Shown in pieces: positions 26,010 through 39,036 of a DNA stretch of 64,000 nucleotides; position 1 is the stretch's first letter; each line of letters begins with the position of its first letter. Made by a program: the position numbers and the translations under genes. This DNA is from Plasmodium brasilianum. Its lineage: Eukaryota > Apicomplexa > Aconoidasida > Haemosporida > Plasmodiidae. The stretch is from positions 2,349,501-2,413,500 of the forward strand of contig NC_090124.1 in assembly GCF_023973825.1 (NCBI RefSeq), read 5' to 3'. Under the pieces are notes generated by a model, which did not search any database, was not told the DNA's origin, and worked only from the letters and a program-made list of their open reading frames with translations.

Positions 26010-29000
26010 TAAAAATTTTACATGCATAAGAAATATACATAAAATTACTTAATTTTAATAATGCCACCTACATGTATTAAACTATTCCGATATATGATAT
26101 AAAAGTATGTTTTCATTATCCTAAGTAAATTTGAATGTTTCATTTTTTATATTTGTGTTTTAATGAATTTTTTGAGCATATGTTAATATTATGGCGCATA
26201 TTTTCTTTTTTATTTAAGAATATTTGTATGGAAAACATAATTATGTTCATATAAAAATGTGTTCTTAGAGTTATTCGTTAAATTATCTGAAATTCATGTT
26301 GTTGCTTTAAAGTGCACACTTATTTTGTTATACTTTCTTTTATTTTTTTTAGTGAAAAATTATTATTTCATGAAATAATTTAAAAAAATGAATTAGTTTT
26401 TTTAAATTAATTTTAAATGTTTTTTTTTTTTTTTTTGTATATAATAAAACGAAATAGAAATATTTATTTTTTATGTAAAAAGTAAATTTTAGTAATATTT
26501 ATTATAAGTGGTATTGTGAGAAATGTATTATATGCTCATTTAGGGAAAAAATGTGTTTATCACATATTTAAATTTTTTTAATTGTTCAAATGTGAAAATA
26601 GAGATATGTGATATAGAATATATGTGTTTAAGGATGTATTCTTAATAGATGATTACTATTTTTGGGTCTAATAAATACTTGAATATAAATAAGGACTATG
26701 TACACTCAAAATTTTACTTAAAATGTTCTTTGAAATAATTTTTATAAGAATTACTAAAATATTAATTATAAAGAAATGTTTTAAATACATGTTATACATT
26801 TATTTTGACTTTTTTTTATTGTTACAAGTTATTACAATAATGAATTATATTTAATGTTTTTTTAATGGATACTCCACAAGTATGCTTTTTGTTTTTTTAA
26901 TAATATTTTTTATAAAATAAATTATATATATGTAAAAGTTAACTTACCAATAAGGAAACCATACATAAATAAATTTGTTTAGATTTATAAAACAAATTCG
27001 GAAAAATAATTATTTTTACGTTTGTTTTTTCATGCACGTTTGTCATATATGTACTAAAAATAGAATTAATATGATATTAAATTCATTCAGAAATATTTAT
27101 AAATTAAAAACTATAAATATATGTATACTAACAATTCTACTTTTTTTAGTATAATATATAGTGATAAATATGAGTTCATATAAATTATGCTTTATTCACA
27201 CGCATGTTATTTAGTTTTTATTAATTTGATCCATTATAATAGTATTGAATAAATGTATTATTATTTATCTGTAAAATATTTAGTAGAAAGTTAAATATAC
27301 CATTTTTCTTTAAATATATGAATATATTAAATTACTTTTAATTTAACAAATTTTCTTCCTTAAAATTTAAATAGAGGTGAAAATTATATTTAAAGTTTGT
27401 TTTTCATGTCAGAGTTTTGTATTTTAATAATCTATTTTCTTGATTATTAATCTGTATATATATTATCTTAATTATTTATGCATGGCTTTTTTTGCTACAA
27501 AAAATGAAACCAATAAATACAGAATTGTGCATTAGAATATTTATAATCATTATAATAAAACTACAAATAAGATATGGTTATTATTTTTTTTACGTTTTGG
27601 TTAGTATTATACATTACATTATGATATTGGAACAATTAATTTTATGTATATAATATATATATATATATATTTATTGTTGCAATATATAATGTATAAAAAT
27701 TGCAGCTAGCATCAGAACCAGTGCGATTTTTTATAGCATATTTATAAGTAGAAATAATATAGGCGTTCAAGCTTGTTATGTATATTCATTTTTAATTGGT
27801 CAAAATGTATATTATAATAGAAATCTTGTCGTAATTTTCTTTTTTCTTTGAGTTTAACTTCGTAAGTTATATTTATATACTAAAATTTATAAAATAAATC
27901 TTATATATACAGACATATATATGTTTATTTAATTGCATTTAAACTATTAATTTTTATAAAAGCTTAATATATGTATTTTTAAGCAATTTTAAAAAATCAA
28001 CATGTACTCTATTTACGTTTGGTAACTAGGAAGTTTAACATTTCACTAACTTATCTATGTATAAATAAACATGATTATTTAAAGAAGTGTAAAATAAAAA
28101 AAGTTTAAAGTATTAAAATGTATTATTAAAGAATAATAATCATCATATCTTAGATGAATAATATGCATCTGAAATTCCTCATATAAATTCAATTTTTTAT
28201 ATTTATTTTTATGCATTTTGGCGATTCTAGATTGAAATAGTAAATATATACTTTGTCAAGTTCAATAATATATTTTTATGTATATTAATAACAATTTAAG
28301 TAATATAATATTATTTATGATTGTAATAATTATATATATATTGGTTTATAATATTTTGTGATATAAAATACTTTTTGTTATAATATTAAGAAATCAATGA
28401 ACATAATTAATATACATGATGTACTTAGTTTTTATTCACCCTGATGCATTAAAATAATCCACGTGAATTTTATGACAATTTTAAACGTTTTTCACTAAAG
28501 AATAATATCACATATTAAATATTTAAAAAAACAAAATAATCGAAAAACAGAAAAAAAAAGGAAATTTAATTTTTAAAACACAGAAAAAATATAGAAAATT
28601 ATTAAAAATGGCGTACGATATAAATTAGAAAATATTATTTTTAAAGTACAAAAAAACAAATTGTAGAAAAAACAAAGAAAAAACAAGATTTATAATAAAA
28701 AAACAAATTTATGAAGCTAAAATCACTGACAAAATATCACTTAGTTAATTTGTGTTTAGTGTATCCTACGATGGGAATATTGTATCTTTTTTTACTTAGT
28801 ATTATAAGAGGATATATATGTAAAGTATTATAATCACTCTTTTAATATAATATGCAATAAATTAATAAAATATAGTTTTAACATTTAACAAAAAAATTAT
28901 ATAATATTCATTGTGATCAAATGAGTAATTTTCTTGTAGGGTCAATATAATATTATAATTATTATTCGGTTATATTTTATTACATGTATGCTATTTTTTA

Positions 29001-29170
29001 AAATTATAATTTAATAATTTCCAATTATCAAACTGTATTCAGAAATACCAAAATATATTATACTTTATTAAAAAAAATTTTTTGAGAAATCATCCTTAAT
29101 TATTATTATTATTTTTTAAATTAATGACTTCCTAGGTTGTACATTTTTCTTTGTTATATTGAACTTTTTT
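26010..29170. other. AT-rich intergenic DNA, no gene seen
   Basis: No coding-like frame. Landmarks are a T run at 26,420-26,436 and an (AT)n tract at 27,652-27,671. It is the 3' flank of the fam-m-like relic and otherwise featureless to me. Confidence 0.5.
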
Positions 29171-29174
29171 TTTT

Positions 29175-29485
29175 ACTTTTAGAAAATAATCTTGGAGCAT
29201 TTCTCATTGTAAGATTATTATTTAATATTTAATGAATATATGGAAGAGAAGATAAAATATGTTTCTTCTGTGGAATGTATCTTAATATACAAACAGTGGT
29301 ACTGATAATATCTATATCTTTTGTAGAAAAATTCGGTAAAATTTTTATGTATTATATAAACATGAACATGCTATTTCGTGCGATGAAAATCATGGTACAT
29401 GTTTGGTATTTTGGTTTGATGATCAATTAATAAATATCCTTTTGAAAACAATTGCCTTATTAAAGTGGATAATTATTATTTAGAA
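29175..29485 (+). pseudogene. Short pir-like coding fragment
   Basis: Pieces in different frames look protein-like: FNEYMEEKIKYVSSVEC (about 29,223-29,275), then SCDENHGTCLVFWFDDQLIN (about 29,372-29,432) and a hydrophobic run. Cysteine followed by a short aromatic WFDDQLIN segment is similar to the CKYLNYWLYDKL region of pir proteins. Frameshifts separate the pieces and nothing longer surrounds them. Call with low confidence. Confidence 0.28.
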
Positions 29486-30496
29486 TAAAAAGTAAAATAA
29501 TATATAAAATATATATAGCATCCATTTTGTTTTATTCAACATTAATATTTTATATTATGTGGAACAAATAGAAAAGACGGAACACAGTCATTAAGATTTA
29601 ACGACATATGTAAAATACAAAATGTTTACATAAAGGGCATAAAATAATAATTAAAAAGGAATAAACACTAACAATTGAGTTAAAGTAAAAATTGTTAATA
29701 AATAAATGTTAAACATAGTTTTGTTTATATTGTGATACAAGCCGTTCTCTGTTACATATTCATTTAATAGTGAATAAATTGTATCATTTTGAAAAATTAA
29801 AGTTTCTATATAAACAATTATTCTCTTGTGTAAAAAATATAAAAAAATTAGTTTTATATTTATTTAAAAATAGGAAGCATTGGTAACCGTTTTTTTTCAA
29901 TTATAAAATGTTATAATTAGTATGTAACGAAAATTTATAAATCTTCAATACACATATTTACACAAAAAGGATAACTATAAAATATTATAATATTATATCC
30001 TTATGTTTTTAAGTATATATTTAAATATAAATAAACAAATTAAAAACAATGTTAAAAATTATTAACTCAGTAAAGCTAATAGTCAAAATATAACTATGGT
30101 ATAATAATTACAATACAAATAATTATTAATTTTGCTACATATATAAATAAAAAGAATAAATAATTTAAGAATGTATACTTTCATATAGAAGATATAAAGT
30201 ATTAATTTTATAAGCAAAAATCTAAAAACATAAAATGTCTATTTACATTAGGGGAAATAAAAACAGTGTTATCAAATTTTTTAGATAAAAATTGAAACAA
30301 ATATATTTCACGTATCACGGGTAAAAAAAGAGTTTACATATATATATATATTATTAGATATATGTAATTTTATGTATAATAGTATAACATAATCAATTTA
30401 AATATTTCCAAGGAACATTCTTTCGTATTATTCTAACAGGATTTCATAAGTTTACTTATATATATTTTATTTGTTGTAATTACATTTCTACATAAT

Positions 30497-31406
30497 TTAC
30501 ATTAATTTATAGGCAACATGAACTAATGATAAAATAAATATTGGAATTGTTATGAATATAAATGGCGACAAAGCAGATGTACTTACCTGAAAATACCATG
30601 ATAATAATGCAAAAAATAATAATGCAGTAATGGATAATATAAGTGGTTTATAAATTTTAATCAAATTTTGTAATTTTTTTTTAAATGCACCAATAGATTT
30701 ACTTGATCTTTCATATTCAATTTCCAATGGTTTTAATACTTTTGTTGTATTCATTGAATCTACCTTCCTTACAATTTTTTTTTTTAAAGGTGATGTATTT
30801 TTTTCTGTTGTCTTATATTCTTTCAATTGGAACAGTTTTTCTATACTTTTATATTCAGTATCAGTATCGCTATCATTTATTAATGAATCATAGGAACTTT
30901 CAAGATTATTTTTATTTATAAATGAATTAGATGATTTGGGAATTTTTTCATCAAAATAAGATATTTTAAAATTTTCTGGCAGACTTATTTTTTGCATTAA
31001 TGCATTTAATCTATTTCCAAAAATATATTCATCTTCCTCTACTATTTTCATTGCTTTCTCTTTTAAGTATGTGTATCTCTTTTGGAAATCTATATCTGTT
31101 TCCCCATATAGTAATCTTCTTTCCCTTGAATTTATTGTTTTATTTAGATTTGTTTTCCTAATCCATGATTTTCCAGATATATTTTTCTAAAAGTTTGAGT
31201 ATATATTTAATATTTAAAAAAATATTAGTACGTTTGTATAAATAAAATATTAATTTAAAAAAGAAAACGTAAGATTAATATAAATTAATAAAAATTACTT
31301 TAAATAATTATTATCATACCACATAGGAATACTGATATATCCATATTAATAAAGAAAATGAAAGAACTTTGGTAAAGGAGAAATATTTATTCATTTGTTC
31401 TATCAT
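30497..31406 (-). CDS. Plasmodium exported protein, unknown function (intact, two exons)
   Basis: Exon 1 31,406-31,320 (29 codons, start ATG at 31,406) and exon 2 31,186-30,497, with a GTATGA donor and CTTTTAG acceptor, phase 0, intron 133 bp; 258 residues. Residues 1-29 are signal-like (FTKVLSFSLLIWIYQYSYV). Exon 2 starts KNISGKSWIRKTN, the GKSW block shared with the pseudogene at 7.7-8.5 kb. Residues 53-58 read RLLYGE, close to but not matching PEXEL (RxLxE/Q/D), so export by that signal is plausible, not shown. A charged, Ser/Asp-rich middle follows (DSLINDSDTDTEYKS), then two transmembrane helices near 210-228 and 236-256 and almost no tail. This is the usual plan of subtelomeric exported membrane proteins; function unknown. 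It is one of the few undamaged genes here. The plus-strand open frame inside is a shadow. Confidence 0.88.
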
Positions 31407-31409
31407 GTA

Positions 31410-34230
31410 GAACTTAATTATATAGTCTAAATCTTTGTAACCGTATAATATTTATCTGCATAAAATTTTTGATTATATAATATTTAATTCGATATATAGT
31501 TACAATGTTACTTTATTATTTACCACCTCTTTAAAATTTAAAACTTTTTATATATCTTTAATGAAAGATGATAAATAAAATAAATATATTCAAATAAAAG
31601 AAGAAAAAAATGCATTAAATAAAAATATTATTACTTTTCTATGTCGAAATTTTAATTAAAAAAATATAATTAGAATGTAAGCTTTAAAAGAATATTAAAA
31701 AAAAGTTAATTTTATAACAATAATTCAAATAATACATTCTGTAATATAAAATTTAATTCAAAAAATGTTTATATTATACATTTTATGGAAATTTATAAAA
31801 ATTTTCTCTAATTTCATTATGAGGATTGATAAAACGTAACAACATTACAGAATATGAAAAATATTAATCTTAGAAATTATACCAATTTAAGTGTACCTTT
31901 TACAGTTAAAATAATGAAAAATACTTTTAAGTTATCTATAGACGTGAAAAAATATATTAAAACAATTTGAAAATAAAGCATAATAATCATAAAAAAAAAA
32001 TATATATATATATAAATATTATATATATAATAATATTATTATGTTTTAATAGAAATTAATATGCAGCATATATGATATTAAAATAATTGTATATTACAAC
32101 CAAAAATGCTCAATAAATTCATAGTAACAAAATATACGTTATTTTAATTGACGTTACTATTATTGTTATAATATATAAGATTAATTAATGTTACATTTTT
32201 ATTAAATAATTTAAAGCATAATTTTCTTATATGGTGTGTTTGCTTAATTTTCATTTAAATTAATTCAAAAATTTCAATAATACAACATATAATATTATAC
32301 TAAAAAAAAACGAGCACGCACAAAATATTTCATTTAAATTCTTGAGATTATTATAGAAATATATAATCAAAAAAATAAAGAAAAAAAAATATATTTAATA
32401 AATCATTTTTATATGTTGAAAATTTTATAATAAATTATAAATGAGTAATTAAATGACACTTTCATGATACTTAAAAATTAGTTTATTACCTATTTAACAT
32501 TAAATAATAAAAGAGAATAATTATAATAAGATAAAATTTGGGGTTCACAAAAATAAAATATTTCAGTAATATTAAAAATGTGAACTAAAAAAAATGAATC
32601 AACACAACTGGTAATAAACAAATTATTGGTTAAATCATTTATATTTTTTTTACAGTTTAGTATAAAATGTCAATATTTTTTTCGCCTAATTATTCATAAT
32701 AACTATTTTTTTAAATTAAATGAAATATTATAAATATATATCAGATTTCTAATATATTTTTACTGTATAAAAAATTAGTAAAGAATGGATTTAATTCGCA
32801 TTTTATACCATTCATTCAGTTTAAAATAAATTATATATTACTATGTTTATTAATTTTATTCATTTACACAGACAAGTTCATTTTATAATATATATAATTA
32901 TATGCTGGTAAAATTTTTTTTTTTAAATATTTGGATTTTTAATTATACATAAATTGATATTAACTGTTTCGTTAAGATATTTTATAATTTATTTTTATTA
33001 CATATATAATGAATTTTGTATATTATTTATATATTTTTTTTTAAATAAATCCATTTAGGATAAAATTCCACCATGAATATCTATATATTTAGTGAAAACA
33101 TTATTTATATTTTTAATATATTGAATACATTTATATATTTTTATTTAAAATTATATTAGTTTTGGGGGACTTCTTGCAAGCAGTCATTATACAAGTAAAT
33201 GAATAAAAAAAAATTATTTTTTAAAATTAATAAAAATGTTTAGTTTGTAAAATTATTTTTCACGAAGATTCTTAAAAATAAAGTTTTTAACTGTTTAAGG
33301 TATATTTATGCGTGTGCCGCTTAACAATATTTTTCAGTAATTTACGGTACATATATCCGCAATATCATATAATGAACCTTAACTTACCTTGTAATTCACG
33401 TGTTCATAACGTGGGTATGTTATAAGACATTGTGAATATGGATTATATATAACTTAAGGAAATTTCTTTATTTATTAATTTTTTTATATAACGTAAGAAT
33501 TACTCAGTTATAATGCACAAAAAAAGTTATTTAACTCTTTGAATATTTTTATTCTTGGTAGCATTTCAATTAAAATATTGGAAAATAATATATATTAAAA
33601 TGAAACTGGTTGTGATAAAAATTTATATGGAGTAATCTTTTAATGTATATATATATATATATAAAGGAACATTTATGTAAGGCCATAATTTTTGTTTTAG
33701 CGTTATTATTGTGAGAACCTGGTTATCAATGTTATGTGTTAATCTAACATAGATATAAAAAAACAGTGTACAATTAAAAAATGTAAATAAATAAATCTTA
33801 TCTTATAATTCTAGAGAAAGATATTATTTATTAATAAGTAAAATAAAAAGAATTTATTAATATTTTATAAATCAATATGCTAATATTTAATAAATAAATT
33901 TTTTTTTATATATATATACATTAAAATTTTTCTGTTTTTGTTGAATAAATTATTAATATTACATTATAAAAATAAAAAGAATTATATATAAATGATATAT
34001 TTTTTAAATTAATATGTTTTTATCTTTATATTTCACGATTATTTTTCCTTTTTATATTACTCATTATTGTATAAACTTTTTTTTGTTGTTCTATCTCGGT
34101 ATTACAAAAATTAAAAAGTTTGTTTCATCGAAACCATTTCATTTCATTTGAATATTGTTCGAATATATTTTGAATGTTCCTTTATAAGAATTTAATATGT
34201 ATTGTATTATTATATGAAGGGATTTTCTTA
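31410..34230. other. AT-rich intergenic DNA between exported-protein gene and STP1 relic
   Basis: The first part is the upstream region of the exported-protein gene on minus. I see no gene. AT microsatellites lie near 31,998-32,014 and 33,647-33,663. A short patch at 33,300-33,420 is noticeably richer in G/C than its surroundings but shows no open frame or obvious hairpin. Confidence 0.5.
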
Positions 34231-34239
34231 TCTTATATG

Positions 34240-36603
34240 TGTAAAGGGTATATACCTTTGTACCGTTTTCTCTTATCTAATCGTCCATTTTTTGTCTAAA
34301 TTAATCATACTCTTTATAACTATAAATTTTCAAATATTTATTACCTTCTAAAACGGTGTTGTTTCGTTTCAATTATGTCTTCAGTAAATTGTGTTTTTCT
34401 ATTTGAATTTTTTCCTGTCTTACATTGTTTTATACAACTACCCAGATGTGATCCACTATTTTCTATGTATTCCTCCATTTTGCATTCTTTTAATACCATA
34501 ATATGTACTAACATACACAGTTTTTATATTAATTTTTTCCTTATATATTTATATAGTTCTTCATAGCGCATATTGTTCTCTAATATTTCTGTATTTTTCA
34601 ATGGTAAAGGATCTTTATTTCCTTCATTTTCATGTTCATATGAAATATTCTATAATTCCCCAATAAATCTTTTAAATCCGTATTTCTCCATATAATGTTT
34701 TATAATCTTACACCTTTTTGATATCGAATGTCCCCAGATATTTTTCTCTCTTTTTAAAAATGGAACTTTTTGATTTTCATAAGAAGATTTCTTTATTAAT
34801 TCTTGTATTTCTTGCATGTAAGCTAGTTTTTTTTTCCATTTATTTTTCAGCTTATTAAACTATTCTTTTCTTTTCAGTTTTTCGAAAGGTTTCTGTGTTT
34901 TTCTGTCAATTTATTCCATAATTTTTTTTGTTTTTCATTATAATTGCTACTTTTAATATTTTTCCATTATTATTTTATCATTTGTTAAATCATTGTATGT
35001 TTTATGTTCTTCTTTCGAGAATTTGTCTAAAAATATTTCTAAGAACTGTTCTTTGTTTAATTCACATTCTTCTTTACTGCGTTCTTCTAATACTTCCATA
35101 TGTATTTATATAATCGTTTTGAAACTGTCCTTTTTTTGCTTTGACGATATTACATTTTACTGCATATCAAGTTTATGTATTTTTATAGTTTTTATTATCT
35201 CTTAATCACCATATATTGGATCTTTTAAATAATAATGTATTAAAAACTTACTTTTCCTGAGAGAATATGAAGGTCTTAATATTATTAGTAGTTTATGTTT
35301 TCTCTTTCTTGGTCTTTTTTTTTATTTAATTACCCTACTAAGGCATAAGGAAAAATAAAAAAATAAATATGGATTATAAAATAATTTACCATAATAATTA
35401 AGTATTTATCATATTTTTCTTACAAAGTTTCATTTAACTTTAGTGAAAAAGGAATACTCAATTCTAATCAGAAAACTTGTTAAAATAGTTTATATATTTG
35501 TGGAACTTGGATTTACTTTTGGTCTTGTAATTTCTTTTTAAATATATATATTATTTCATGTAGTTAATTTAGGAGTGAAAAAGAAGATATAATTAGGCGT
35601 ATCTAGAGTTTCAGGGGCTGTAGGAGAAACAGAAGGAGTTTCAAGAATTGATATATCTGATGTTTTCGAAGTCTTTCTAAGATCAGAGTATGCTACTAAG
35701 ACTTAATGACTTATATGAAGTAATGTAGAGGAACTATATGTTGTTTCATATATAGATGTAGGGTGATCAGTAAATTCTGTTATTTCAGATTGTGTATATT
35801 CTGCATCACAAATTTCTTTAGTTTTATATCTTGTAGTTAAGGCTTAAGATGGTTTTTTATATGTGGATGAATCTGAAGCTAAATTTTGTACCTTGGATGG
35901 ACAATGATTTTGTTTTTCAGATGAAACTTCAGCTGTATTTTTACTTTGTTCTGTTTGTGATTATTGAGTTTTTTTTTAAGGTTCATGTTCATTACGTACC
36001 TCTGGGTTCTTTTTTATATACTGATGAGTTCTTGTAAATGTGCGGAGTTTTCGATGTTACATTTACCTCTGGAAATTTTATTCTTGCGTGCTTTATTTTT
36101 CCGGATTGGTATTCATTGATGATGGAACTCTTCTCAATTATATTTTTTATTTCTATAAATCACGCTGCCTAGATTTTACGTTTATCCATACAACCATGAT
36201 CACTATTACAATCGTATGAATTATTATCTCTTGTTTTAAAGTTAACTCTTCGTATGAGATTTTTTTCATTAAAAAAATTCATGTGTAACATATGATAGTT
36301 TTAAAAAATTTCTGTCATTCTTTTCAAAATATGTAGGACAGCTGTTATTATCATGTTTCCTTTAATACTTACTTTTTAACCAATTCTCAAGTACTGGTAC
36401 TGAATTTTATGCTTTAGTATAAATGGGATGTGTATCCTTTATCTGAAATAGATAATTATCCATTTCTAAGAATCTTTCCCTAAGTTGTACTTTGTCTTCA
36501 CTCTAATGTAAGAAATGAATTTTAGATAAGATCTCTTTTTTAGTTCTTAAGAAGTCAATATTCCTCAGATATTTCCTGCTACAAAAGCCAGTCCTTTTCA
36601 GTT
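34240..36603 (-). pseudogene. STP1 protein pseudogene
   Basis: Reading minus from a CTAG acceptor at 36,604: KYLRNIDFLRTKKEIL, then KVQLRERFLEMDNYLFQIKD, FEKNDRNFLKLSYVTHEFF and YDCNSDHGCMDKRK, the Cys-containing extracellular part of STP1-type proteins. A Ser/Thr/Pro-rich low-complexity stretch follows (about 35,580-36,000). The basic juxtamembrane block is at about 35,300. Then comes the long charged cytoplasmic exon: IHMEVLEERSKEECELNKEQ, NDLTNDKIIMEKY, ENQKVPFLKREKNIWG, YEELYKYIRKKLI, and finally FRQKMDD and IRENGTKVYTL near 34,260. Each block lines up in order with the STP1 gene at 55.2-57.6 kb. Many nonsense codons and several frameshifts break it, for example TAG and TAA within the first 150 codons. 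STP1 proteins are large subtelomeric transmembrane proteins of unknown function with a surfin-like plan. Confidence 0.85.
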
Positions 36604-36639
36604 CTAGACTCAAAAAAATGATTATGAATTATTTAATAA

Positions 36640-37011
36640 TTAATTGCGTCCTTACTTGTATTATCAATTTTTTATCAAAAATAAACAATTTATGTATAAA
36701 TATAAATATATTGAAAAACAGTGAAATTTATCTGTCACATAATGATATTACATAATTACTCAGGGGCTCTGTAAATAACTATCTGAAATAAAAATGCAAA
36801 CATATATTTTTTTATTTATCATTAAAATAATTTTAAATTAATGTTAATTAATTAACAAAAAATATAAAATTATCAACAGTATGAGATATATATAACTATA
36901 GAGTAAATGAATATTTATATATTTATATTATATACTTGTTACATATATTTAATTAAATAAATATATTAAACTAGAGATATATATTAATTATTTGTTAATA
37001 TTAATTAACTG

Positions 37012-37053
<42 letters not shown>

Positions 37054-38620
37054 CTGTAATATTTACTGTATACGATATATAAGAACAAATTACGATAATA
37101 TATTACTTATAAGTAATATTATTAAAAAATATAAAGTTATAATGCAAAATTATTAGTAATTTATATATTGTATCGTTCTGTTTTAGGTTTTTATTTTTTT
37201 TTCCAAATATATATATATATATAAATGACATTAACTGTATTAATAGAAATAAATTCTTTTATTCATATGTTTTTTCTTAAGTACATAATTTATAAAATAT
37301 ATAATTCTTAGAATTCAAGATATTTTTTTTGTTAAATTCCTTTAGATATTTTGTGTTTGTTACAAATCATTATATTATTAAAATTATATTGTTAATAGTT
37401 TTTTGTATTTACTACGTTGTATCTGGAGAAGAGAATTAATGATGTGAAAATTATACTATATTGTTGTAGTTGGGTAAAATAAATACCATTAATCTATATA
37501 TAATACTCTTAATGTTATATATATGAAGTACCTAAAATTTAAATATTTATGATATATATGCCTTGATTATTTTTAAAATAGTATAATTAATTATATATAT
37601 GTATATTACTGTATATGAATATTACATCTTTTGTAAATTATTGATTTCTCTTAGACTAAATTTTAATTAATAATATACATATTAATATGTGTTTTTTAAA
37701 AAAAAAAGGTAGGGGGTGCTTATTCAAAATATGAAAAATTATTAGGACAATTTCATAGAAAAATTAATTATATTATAAGATTAAAAAAATGAAAAATAAT
37801 TTAAAAGGTTGGATTAAATTTTTTTAATATTATAAGTTTATATAAATATAATAATATATAACATTAGATAATACAAATAATACTTAATATGCTCATAATT
37901 ACTTTTCTCTAATTATTTAGAGATATATTCATATAAATAGATTAAAAAAATGTTACTTATTTTTTGGTGTTTATTCTGGATAAGATAATTATATGAAAAA
38001 ATATTTTTAGTACTATAAATAAATCTTTATTTAGATGCAAAACCAAAAAAAACTCATATATTATTTTATAACATTTTTTAAGACATGACGTGGTATATTA
38101 AGTAACAGAAAAACTTAATTATATTACAAGACATGTTATTCTGTTACAATATATATACATTGTATGTAATTTTAGTGCTTCATTTGAAAGATATATATAT
38201 GAGAAGGAAAATATTTTGAACATATAAAAAAACATATTAATATATAATAAATTTTTGTAAATAAACAGTGGTAATAAACAGTTATGTTTTTATAGCTACG
38301 TTATATCAATATATCATATTAAAGAATTATTGTTTTTATTTATTTTAAAATTTTGAACTTGTTTTATACAATTTGTTTTTTCCTTTTTCTACTCCCTTTT
38401 TATATTTTAATCTTTTTCCTCTTGTTCTATTTATTTTAAAAATATTTTGCTCATTGACTATATACGTGGGAAAATATGTAAAAATAATTTATTATTCTTC
38501 ATTATATATATTAAATTAGTTTTATTTTAGTATATTATTAATATATGTTATAAATATAATGTGTAATGTACTTATAATAGTGGGTGAATATAAGGAAACA
38601 TAAAACAGACCACGATTTTT
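36640..38620 (-). promoter_or_regulatory. STP1 5' flank, duplicated copy A
   Basis: This stretch upstream of the STP1 pseudogene is colinear by eye with 57,690-59,640, upstream of the other STP1 gene. Shared blocks are an ATAATATA...ACATTA...ATAATACAAA stretch leading to TCTAATTATT and ATAAATAGATTAAAA (37,848-37,950 and 58,855-58,950); CTCATATATT with TTTTATAA (38,054 and 59,052); TTTATACAATTTG/TTTT...TTTTTCC (38,363 and 59,370); and AACATAAAACA...TTTT.CAAATAT (38,597-38,630 and 59,612-59,644). An (AT)n tract occupies 37,014-37,053. The open frame at 38,619-38,825 is not preserved in the other copy, so I do not call it a gene. Confidence 0.6.
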
Positions 38621-38939
38621 GCAAATATCTGAAAGTATACGGAAAAAACTATGTAATATTAGTCTAAAAAGTTTATATAAAAATATTTATCTATTTATTT
38701 TTATTATATTTTTGATTATATATAATTTTTCTTTTTTTGTGTTGATGTATTTTTCATTAATTTGTTTTAATATATGTTCAGAGTCATTATATGTAATTGA
38801 AGCTTATGCGTTATATTTAATATAAGGTAATGAAAAATTAATATATGTTTATATGAATTAATAATTATTTTTTTATATTAATATGATTTTTTATTTATTT
38901 ATTTAAATAACAAAATTTAATATTAAAATATATATGTTG

Positions 38940-38988
38940 TGTAAGTAAACTTTTCACATCATATATACTAATACAATTGCAACATATA

Positions 38989-39036
<48 letters not shown>

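Noticed and set aside
34375..36037. Several plus-strand open frames of 60-70 codons
   Set aside because: All are antisense to the STP1 pseudogene blocks.
38619..38825. Plus-strand open frame of 68 codons
   Set aside because: It starts within the duplicated STP1 flank, but the corresponding stretch near 59.64 kb does not keep the frame.
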